This document shows positions 6,663 through 11,501 of a stretch of 11,501 bases of DNA, in pieces. The notes beneath the pieces are model-generated. The model ran no database searches. It saw only the letters and a list, made by a program, of their open reading frames with translations, and had not been told where the DNA came from. A program made the translations under genes and the position numbers. Positions within the stretch are counted from its first letter, which is position 1. Every line of letters begins with the position of its first letter. Source of the DNA: JAXHUA01 sp034189695 (GTDB lineage: Bacteria > Chloroflexota > Dehalococcoidia > E44-bin15); the NCBI GenBank assembly GCA_034189695.1, contig JAXHUA010000020.1:1-11501 (forward strand). Direction: 5' to 3'.

Positions 6663-7742
6663 GTGCCAGGCTTCCCTGCCGGTCATCTTTGGAGGACAGA
6701 GGTTCATACGCGACAACTGAAGGCGGCGGTCGCCGGCTGCGGTGGCATCGCACAGCTCCACATTTCATGCATTCGGCGAAACAAGCACGCCGATGTAGTA
6801 GCGGTGTGCGATGTGAATGAGGAGCGAGCCCGGGCAACGGCGAGCGCATTCAGCATCAGGAATCACTACCCCGACCTTCGTCAACTGCTACAGACAGAAC
6901 AGGTCGACGTAGTGCACATCACCACCCCACCGCAGAGCCACCTGGCTCTATCCATCGCGGCAATTGACGCCGGCTGTAACCTCCTGGTCGAGAAGCCAAT
7001 GGCCTTGAACCCCGACGAGGCCGACAGGATGATAGAGGCCGCCAGAGCCAGGAAGGTGAGAATGGGCGTCGTCCATGACCAGCTGTTCCTGCCCGTGGTG
7101 CTGAGGGCAAGAGCCCTTGTCGACCAGGGGTCAATCGGTGAGCCGCTCTGGGTACACCTGACCGTTTCCGATCCAGAGAACAGTCCCTTGGTGTTGGACA
7201 GGGAGCACTGGTGCCACGCGCTGCCCGGCGGCATATTTGGCGAGATGCTTCCTCACCCCCTCTATCTGGCCAGAGCCTTCATGGGCACGCTCAAGACCTC
7301 GGCGGTGCACTGCCAGAAGCTCGGCAAACGCGACTGGATGCGTTGTGACGAACTGAGAGTAATACTCGAAGGGCACCGCAGCGTCGCTACAATCACGGCA
7401 TCGGTGAACGGACCAAGTGACATAAGGACAATAGACATCGCGGGCACGGAAGCCTGTCTGCACGTCGACATTTCAAGCGGCGTGCTCACCAGGTACACTG
7501 CGACGCAGCGAGACCGGCTCTCGCAAGGACAGGAGAACCTCAGGACCGGTTTCAAGTGGCTAACGGGGACAGGTTCAGCCGCACTCCGCATACTCGCGGG
7601 ACGCCACCACACCGGACATCGGGCTCTCATCGAAAGGTTCGTCGAGAGCATGGTCAGCGGCACCGACCTGCCGGTTGAAGCAGAAGAGGGCAGGGAAGTA
7701 GTAGGATTGCAGGACGCAGTGACCTCTCGAATGGGGCTATAG
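6663..7742 (+). CDS. Gfo/Idh/MocA family oxidoreductase
   Basis: This is an NAD(P)-dependent sugar or cyclitol dehydrogenase, 359 residues from GTG 6663. The Rossmann motif VAGCGGIAQLH (23-33) is followed by a nucleotide-ribose region (VVAVCDVNEERA) and the signature EKPMA at 110-114, whose lysine is usually catalytic. GGIFGEMLPHPLYLAR (189-204) carries the expected C-terminal active-site histidine (H198), with E194 where many members have Asp. The start is uncertain: GTG 6663 is 4 nt after the upstream stop, but the first 18 residues look non-homologous, and family proteins usually begin at about residue 20 here. An internal SD-like TGGAGG (6690-6695) has no ATG, GTG or TTG at a proper distance; a CTG at 6717 would give a family-like N-terminus. 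It is the third gene of the sugar operon and may reduce or oxidise the sugar made by the two upstream enzymes. Confidence 0.88.
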   Translation: MPGFPAGHLWRTEVHTRQLKAAVAGCGGIAQLHISCIRRNKHADVVAVCDVNEERARATASAFSIRNHYPDLRQLLQTEQVDVVHITTPPQSHLALSIAAIDAGCNLLVEKPMALNPDEADRMIEAARARKVRMGVVHDQLFLPVVLRARALVDQGSIGEPLWVHLTVSDPENSPLVLDREHWCHALPGGIFGEMLPHPLYLARAFMGTLKTSAVHCQKLGKRDWMRCDELRVILEGHRSVATITASVNGPSDIRTIDIAGTEACLHVDISSGVLTRYTATQRDRLSQGQENLRTGFKWLTGTGSAALRILAGRHHTGHRALIERFVESMVSGTDLPVEAEEGREVVGLQDAVTSRMGL

Positions 7743-7745
7743 ACC

Positions 7746-7787
7746 CCGAACGCACAGGAAATGGTTCGGAGTGATGGCGGAAGCCAT
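7746..7787. terminator. Two adjacent hairpins between convergent genes
   Basis: CCGAAC (7746-7751) pairs with GTTCGG (7764-7769) around a 12-nt loop. ATGGC (7774-7778) pairs with GCCAT (7783-7787) around the GGAA tetraloop, a GNRA-type loop on the plus-strand RNA. Both sit in the 62-bp gap between convergent genes ending at 7742 and 7805, a natural place for transcription termination. No T-tract is present, so function is uncertain. Confidence 0.4.
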
Positions 7788-7804
7788 TGGCTGCGCGCCT
7801 GCGG

Positions 7805-8788
7805 TCAGCGTATCTTCACCAGCTCAATGGCTGTACCGACAGCCTCCTCTCGGGCTCTGTCGTACACCAGGCTGGCGGTAGCCAGGTCCTCAATAGCTAT
7901 GCCTGTGGAATCGAAGACCGTTATCTGGCCGTCGGTCTGCCGCCCCGCCTTGTCCCCATTCACCACTTCCGACAACGTTGCGTGGACCTGCTCCAGCTTG
8001 AACAGGCCATTGCTCAGAGGCACATTTATCTCGCCGGCCGCGGCAGCCTGTCTCAGGTCATCCACGACGACCAGTGCGTCGACCAGCAAGCGTGGGTCCA
8101 GTTCCTGCTTCCCCTCGGCATCGGCTCCGACCGCGTTGATGTGCGCTCCGCTCTTGACCCATTCCCGGCGCACGAGGGGCTCTTTCGCTGTCGTGAGTGT
8201 GCACACTATGTCCGACGACAGCACCTCTTCGAGGGTACACACCACCAGACACCGGTCGGGATATGTCTCGACGAAGCTCTCGGCGGCCCCAGCCCGTACG
8301 TCATAGGCTCTGACAATCTCGAAGTCGAACAGCTCGGCGTGTGCAAGCAACTGAGTGTGCGCCTGCCGGCCCGTGCCCAGAAGACCGAGTGTACGTGAGC
8401 CTCTTCGAGCCAGGTACTTGGACGCGATTGCAGCAGTTGCCCCGGTGCGGTAGGCGGTTATCGCCGTGGCGTCCATCAAGGCCAGAGGGTATCCTGTCTC
8501 GGCATCGCTGTAGACGAGGACGCCCATCACGGTAGGGAGGTTCCTGTCACGGTTACCAGGGTGCACGTTGACCCACTTGATGCTCGCCACCCGACCCATG
8601 CTCGCGGGCATTGCGCGGAAGTCACCCTTCTCCACCTTCAGGTAGGACTTCGGCGGCATCTCCACCCCGGGCTTGCCATAGGCTCTGAAAGCGCTTTCAA
8701 CCACACGTATAACGTCCGACATGCACAGCAGACCGCTCACATCCTCAGCGGTCAGTATCAGCGTCTTCGGGACCTCGACATTGCCCAT
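7805..8788 (-). CDS. Ornithine cyclodeaminase / mu-crystallin family dehydrogenase (alanine dehydrogenase-like)
   Basis: The 327-residue protein belongs to the NAD(P)-dependent OCD/mu-crystallin family. Members include ornithine cyclodeaminase, archaeal L-alanine dehydrogenase and ketimine (pyrroline-2-carboxylate) reductases; substrates are amino or imino acids. Visible motifs are SIKWVNVHPGN with K71, ATAITAYRTGA with R114, the dinucleotide-binding GLLGTGRQA (135-143), GADAEGKQELD (221-231) with the family's Asp D223, and VFDSTGIAIEDLA (291-303). The overall pattern is closer to alanine dehydrogenase/ketimine reductase members than to classical OCD, but motifs alone do not settle the substrate. 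The ATG at 8788 has a strong SD (AGGAGGAG, complement of 8795-8802). It follows the phosphotriesterase-family gene by 80 bp on the same strand, probably in one operon, and converges with the sugar operon. Confidence 0.88.
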   Translation of the reverse strand: MGNVEVPKTLILTAEDVSGLLCMSDVIRVVESAFRAYGKPGVEMPPKSYLKVEKGDFRAMPASMGRVASIKWVNVHPGNRDRNLPTVMGVLVYSDAETGYPLALMDATAITAYRTGATAAIASKYLARRGSRTLGLLGTGRQAHTQLLAHAELFDFEIVRAYDVRAGAAESFVETYPDRCLVVCTLEEVLSSDIVCTLTTAKEPLVRREWVKSGAHINAVGADAEGKQELDPRLLVDALVVVDDLRQAAAAGEINVPLSNGLFKLEQVHATLSEVVNGDKAGRQTDGQITVFDSTGIAIEDLATASLVYDRAREEAVGTAIELVKIR

Positions 8789-8868
8789 CTATCGCTCCTC
8801 CTGCAATCGGGGAGTATCGCCGGACAGAGAAACCTCGTCCATCACAATCGCCTCTCGCTCGTTGTCAT

Positions 8869-9813
8869 CTAGACGCCCTCAAAGAACTTGCGAGGTCCAT
8901 TGACACACAGACCGCTCAGCACGGACTCGGAAACACCCATTTCCCGGAGCCAGGGGAAGACCTCTTTCTTCAGGTAGAGGTACCCATGTGGGTTGAGTCT
9001 CATGCGCTCTTCCTCGCCTATCTCGGCATTGTCCGCCTGCACACGCACCAGAAGACAGTCATGCGATGGCAGGAGCCGGTCGATGTACCCGGCGTCTATG
9101 AGTTCCTTCATAGTCCTGGTCCGCGCCATCGGGCTGACGTTTCGACCCGGGTAACGATCGAGCCCGAGGGAGCAGCCTTGCTCCAGGAGCCACACCAGGT
9201 ACTCGACGTCGGTGGTATCGTTGGAGTGGTCCACCTTGACCCTCCTCAGGTCCACACCTTCCTCCTTCAGAATGGCCAGCTGTTGCTGGGCCACGCGGCC
9301 TGGCGCATACGAGTGGAGCATAATGGGCATACCCGTCTCAAGGTGTGCTCGAGCCACGCCACGGAGTACGATCGCCTCCGCCGCAGTCACACCCATGATG
9401 TCACTGGCGGCTTTCAGGATCCCGGCCTTGATGTTGGTCCCGCATATGCCTTCCCGGATTTCACGGACGAACAACTGGGCGAACTGGTCCGCCGAGATAC
9501 CCTCGAAGAAACGAGGTATATCGAACCACCAACCCGTACACGCGATGATGTTCACTCCGGAGAGACGTGAAGCCTCAGCCAGCAACCTGACATCCCGACC
9601 CAGGTCGACGGTGGTGGCGTCCACCACGGTGTCCACCCCACCCTCCTTCGCCTTCTTGAGACCGTCAACGATGCGGTCCATGAAGCCCGCGCCCAGAAGC
9701 TCCGGGTAGTCTTGAGTGATGCCGGCGAACCCACAAACGAGGTGCTCATGCATCAGCGTGAAGCCCAGCTCGGCAGTGTCCAGAGGTCCAAGAACAGAGT
9801 TCACCGTGGGCAT
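8869..9813 (-). CDS. Phosphotriesterase-family metal-dependent hydrolase (Php/PTE-like)
   Basis: The 314-residue protein is an amidohydrolase-superfamily TIM-barrel enzyme with a binuclear metal site. The full ligand set of the PTE family can be placed: H22 and H24 in MHEHL, a candidate carbamylated lysine K134 in AGILKAASD, H167 in IMLHSYAPGR, H196 in VKVDHSNDTTD, and D252 in PSHDC. Family members are lactonases, esterases or amidases, and true organophosphate hydrolysis is rare. No signal peptide is visible, so the enzyme is cytoplasmic. The ATG at 9813 has an excellent SD, AAAGGAGGG (complement of 9824-9832), about 10 nt upstream. It is the first gene of a minus-strand operon with the OCD-family gene and diverges from the corrinoid methyltransferase operon. 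A lactone, ester or amide feeding that pathway is plausible but is inference. Confidence 0.9.
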   Translation of the reverse strand: MPTVNSVLGPLDTAELGFTLMHEHLVCGFAGITQDYPELLGAGFMDRIVDGLKKAKEGGVDTVVDATTVDLGRDVRLLAEASRLSGVNIIACTGWWFDIPRFFEGISADQFAQLFVREIREGICGTNIKAGILKAASDIMGVTAAEAIVLRGVARAHLETGMPIMLHSYAPGRVAQQQLAILKEEGVDLRRVKVDHSNDTTDVEYLVWLLEQGCSLGLDRYPGRNVSPMARTRTMKELIDAGYIDRLLPSHDCLLVRVQADNAEIGEEERMRLNPHGYLYLKKEVFPWLREMGVSESVLSGLCVNGPRKFFEGV

Positions 9814-9862
9814 GTGATCGTTTCCCTCCTTTCAACCCGCAGAACACGGCAATAGACAGAGA

Positions 9863-9903
9863 GTCGTGGGAGGCAAGACACCCAACGGCCCCATACCCAC
9901 GAC
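9863..9903 (-). promoter_or_regulatory. Perfect 8-bp inverted repeat in the hydrolase 5' leader
   Basis: GTCGTGGG (9863-9870) and CCCACGAC (9896-9903) are perfect inverted copies around a 25-nt loop. The repeat falls between the predicted promoter and the SD of the phosphotriesterase-family gene, so the mRNA could form a stable stem-loop. It could be a cis-regulatory leader or, as DNA, an operator. Confidence 0.45.
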
Positions 9904-9941
9904 CCCCGTAGTCTCATCGCCGGCTCCACGCAAGCACCCCA

Positions 9942-9970
9942 ATCATATCTTCTCAACGCGGTAGACGCAA
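9942..9970 (-). promoter_or_regulatory. Candidate promoter of the hydrolase-OCD operon
   Basis: On the minus strand, TTGCGT (complement of 9965-9970) and TATGAT (complement of 9942-9947) are separated by 17 nt. The -10 matches at 5/6, the -35 only at its TTG. Transcription would start near 9935, giving a leader of about 120 nt before the ATG at 9813. Confidence 0.4.
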
Positions 9971-10033
9971 CGGACGGAAGCGGAGCCACGTCGGCACGAC
10001 CGATAACCGCCACCCGTCGCGCCGCGACCGCAT

Positions 10034-10062
10034 TTGCCGTCGAGTGCAGCTTGTGCTATCTT
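10034..10062 (+). promoter_or_regulatory. Candidate promoter of the corrinoid methyltransferase operon (extended -10)
   Basis: TTGCCG (10034-10039) and TATCTT (10057-10062) are separated by 17 nt. The -10 is preceded by TGC, an extended -10 element that can compensate for its 4/6 match. Transcription would start near 10068, about 70 nt before the ATG at 10140. Confidence 0.4.
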
Positions 10063-10071
10063 AGCGTGAGG

Positions 10072-10116
10072 CTCGCGCTGTTCTGCCCTCAGACGCGAGA
10101 AGACCAGACACGGTCT
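10072..10116 (+). promoter_or_regulatory. Two tandem hairpins in the methyltransferase 5' leader
   Basis: CTCGCG (10072-10077) pairs with CGCGAG (10094-10099) around a 16-nt loop. Directly after it, AGACC (10101-10105) pairs with GGTCT (10112-10116) around a 6-nt loop. They fill most of the short leader between the predicted transcription start and the SD at 10131-10134. There is no T-tract, so this is not a classical attenuator. Confidence 0.4.
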
Positions 10117-10139
10117 CCACATCAAGAGACGGAGCGATA

Positions 10140-10940
10140 ATGATAGTCGTCGGTGAGAAGATCAACACCAGCCGCAAGGATGTCGAAGAAGCCGTCAGGA
10201 AACAGGACGCTGCCTACATAGCCGGGGTAGCCCGCCAACAGGCCGAAGCTGGAGCCCACTACATAGACGTCAACGCCGGGACCTTTGTGGACCGCGAGAC
10301 CGAATGCCTCTGCTGGTTGGTGGAGACAGTGCAGAGCGAGGTGGACCTTCCTCTCTGCCTCGATAGCCCCAATCCAAGAGCGCTGTCCGAGGCGATGAGA
10401 CGCCACAAAGGCGTGCCAATGATAAACTCCATCTCACTCGAACGTGAACGTTTCGACGCCCTTCTGCCTGTAGTCACGTCGCAGCCGTGCCGGGTCGTCG
10501 CCCTCTGCATGGCCCAGACGTCGATGCCCACCACCACCGACGAGAGGCTCCAGGTCGGTTCAGAACTCGTCGAGAGACTGACCGGGGCAGGTGTTCCGTT
10601 GGAGAACATATACGTCGACCCACTCATACAGCCCGTCTCGGTCGACGTGAGCATGGGAGTCGCGGCACTGGGAGCCATCAGCAGAATGATGAGCGATTTC
10701 CCAGGCGTGAACACCATTTGCGGCCTGTCAAACGTGTCCTTCGGCCTTCCAGAGCGTCGATGGCTCAACCGCAGTTTCCTGGCCCTCTGCATGTCGCACG
10801 GTCTATCGGCAGCCATCCTCGATCCTACAGACTGGGGGCTCATGGCGACACTGCTCTCGGTCGAGTTGCTGCTCGGCAGGGATGAGTACTGTGAAAGGTT
10901 CATTGACGCCTATCAGAGTGGCCGTTTCTCAGACTCATGA
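10140..10940 (+). CDS. Methyltetrahydrofolate:corrinoid protein methyltransferase (AcsE/MtgA-like)
   Basis: The 266-residue protein is a pterin-binding TIM barrel that moves a methyl group between a corrinoid protein and tetrahydrofolate in the cytoplasm. Its length and motif order match AcsE of acetogens: VVGEKINTS (3-11), HYIDVNAGT (40-48) with D43 and N45, LCLDSPN (72-78) with D75, MINSIS (94-99) with N96, YVDPLIQP (158-165) with D160, GLSNVSFGLPERRWLN (195-210) with N198, and a C-terminal AAILDP. These correspond to pterin-contacting residues of the family. The ATG at 10140 is preceded by GGAG at 10131-10134. A corrinoid protein gene follows after 40 bp, so the pair probably forms a demethylation shuttle. 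In that setting it more likely passes methyl groups to tetrahydrofolate (as MtgA does in demethylating systems) than serving the Wood-Ljungdahl CFeSP, but both directions are possible. Confidence 0.92.
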   Translation: MIVVGEKINTSRKDVEEAVRKQDAAYIAGVARQQAEAGAHYIDVNAGTFVDRETECLCWLVETVQSEVDLPLCLDSPNPRALSEAMRRHKGVPMINSISLERERFDALLPVVTSQPCRVVALCMAQTSMPTTTDERLQVGSELVERLTGAGVPLENIYVDPLIQPVSVDVSMGVAALGAISRMMSDFPGVNTICGLSNVSFGLPERRWLNRSFLALCMSHGLSAAILDPTDWGLMATLLSVELLLGRDEYCERFIDAYQSGRFSDS

Positions 10941-10980
10941 ATCGCGGGACACAGGCCAGGGACAACTCAAGGGGGTTAGC

Positions 10981-11501
10981 ATGAGCGAATTCAAGGAAAT
11001 AGCGGAAGCCGTGATGAAAGGAGATGGCAAGACGGCGGTTGCTGAGACGCAACGCGCCATCGATGCCGGAAGCGATGTCCAGAGCATCATCGACTCGGGG
11101 CTGATCGCCGCCATGGACGAAGTGGGGGAGAGGTTCTCCAAGGGACTGATATTCGTCCCACAGATGCTTCGGTCCGCCAAGACTATGCAGGAGTGTATGA
11201 AGCTCCTTGAGCCGCTTTTCAAGGAGGGCGATGTGACCTCCAAGGGGAAAGTGCTCATCGGGACGGTGAAGGGTGACCTGCATGACATCGGCAAGAACCT
11301 CGTGGCGATGATGATGGGTGGCGCGGGCTTCACCATCACCGACCTCGGAGTGGACGTGCCAGCGGAGAAGTTCGTACAGAAGGTCGAAGAGATCGAGCCA
11401 GCCATCCTGGCCATGTCCGCCCTGCTCTCCACCACCATGCCAGCAATGGAGCACACAATCAAAGCCCTTGAGGAGGCCGGGGTAAGGGACAAGGTCAAGG
11501 T
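10981..11501 (+). CDS. Corrinoid (B12-binding) methyltransferase protein, MtaC/MtmC/MtvC-like, C-terminus cut by window end
   Basis: The 173 complete codons in the window encode a methyl-carrying corrinoid protein. Residues 1 to about 87 form the four-helix cap domain (B12-binding_2), with AMDEVGERFSKGLIFVPQML as its conserved stretch. Residues about 88 onward are the B12-binding Rossmann domain. VKGDLHDIGKN (97-107) contains the DxHxxG motif with H101 as the lower axial cobalt ligand. SALLSTTMPAM (146-156) is the conserved cobalamin-tail contact. About 35-40 residues are missing compared with the usual length of roughly 210. The ATG at 10981 has an SD-like AAGGGGG tract 5-6 nt upstream. The protein would accept a methyl group from a substrate-specific methyltransferase and deliver it to the upstream AcsE-like enzyme. 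The substrate cannot be read from this protein. Confidence 0.93.
   Translation, partial: MSEFKEIAEAVMKGDGKTAVAETQRAIDAGSDVQSIIDSGLIAAMDEVGERFSKGLIFVPQMLRSAKTMQECMKLLEPLFKEGDVTSKGKVLIGTVKGDLHDIGKNLVAMMMGGAGFTITDLGVDVPAEKFVQKVEEIEPAILAMSALLSTTMPAMEHTIKALEEAGVRDKVK

Larger units (their letters stand above)
9814..10139. other. Divergent regulatory region between hydrolase and methyltransferase operons
   Basis: This 326-bp gene-free interval separates two divergent operons. It holds a candidate minus-strand promoter (9942-9970), a candidate plus-strand promoter (10034-10062), an 8-bp inverted repeat in the hydrolase leader (9863-9903) and two hairpins in the methyltransferase leader (10072-10116). 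The two -10 elements are about 110 bp apart, leaving room for a shared regulator. I saw no convincing small gene, tRNA or cobalamin-riboswitch core. Confidence 0.6.

Noticed and set aside
7787..8398. Plus-strand frame of 203 codons opposite the OCD-family gene
   Set aside because: It is antisense to a gene with strong family motifs and a strong SD, and has no recognisable domain.
9814..10139. Cobalamin riboswitch expected beside corrinoid genes
   Set aside because: I could not find the conserved B12-box core or the long multi-stem layout, and the plus-strand leader of about 70 nt is too short for one.
10259..11498. Minus-strand frames of 184-214 codons opposite the methyltransferase and corrinoid genes
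   Set aside because: Both plus-strand genes are unambiguous by motif; the opposite frames are low-complexity shadows.
1..11501. CRISPR array, tRNA or rRNA genes
   Set aside because: No regularly spaced repeat array beyond the two IS-end copies and no recognisable tRNA or rRNA sequence were seen on reading.

Overview
The window looks like a bacterial chromosome segment of fairly high G+C from an anaerobe. Strong Shine-Dalgarno sequences precede several genes and sigma70-like -35/-10 pairs can be placed in the intergenic regions. The combination of a large archaeal-type STT3/AglB oligosaccharyltransferase, a methyltetrahydrofolate methyltransferase with a corrinoid protein, and nucleotide-sugar genes would fit Chloroflexota (Dehalococcoidia-like). 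That assignment rests on gene content and recognition only. An archaeal origin is less likely given the promoter and SD signals.

Layout. (1) 1-~116: the end of an insertion sequence. It holds the first 19 codons of a probable rve-type transposase on the minus strand and two 22-bp subterminal direct repeats spaced 35 bp apart. (2) 164-3838, plus strand: STT3 oligosaccharyltransferase, then a COG4091-like NAD(P)-binding oxidoreductase with a C-terminal SAF domain. (3) 3874-4803, minus: a family 2 glycosyltransferase, convergent with the preceding gene. (4) 5103-7742, plus: a three-gene sugar operon (RmlC-like cupin epimerase, extended SDR epimerase/dehydratase, Gfo/Idh/MocA oxidoreductase) behind a promoter whose -10 lies in a perfect 12-bp palindrome. 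(5) 9813-7805, minus: a phosphotriesterase-family metallohydrolase followed by an ornithine cyclodeaminase/mu-crystallin-family dehydrogenase, probably one operon. (6) 10140-end, plus: an AcsE-like methyl-THF:corrinoid methyltransferase followed by a B12-binding corrinoid protein cut off by the window edge.

Genes in regions 2-4 fit assembly and transfer of a surface glycan or protein N-glycan: sugar modification, glycosyl transfer and oligosaccharide transfer to protein. Regions 5 and 6 diverge from a 326-bp regulatory interval with a candidate promoter in each direction and a potentially structured leader on each side. This suggests a co-regulated catabolic module in which a methylated substrate is hydrolysed (phosphotriesterase-like), demethylated through the corrinoid protein to tetrahydrofolate, and an amino or imino acid product is processed by the OCD-family enzyme. 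That pathway is inference. The substrate-specific methyltransferase it needs is not in the window and would be expected just downstream.
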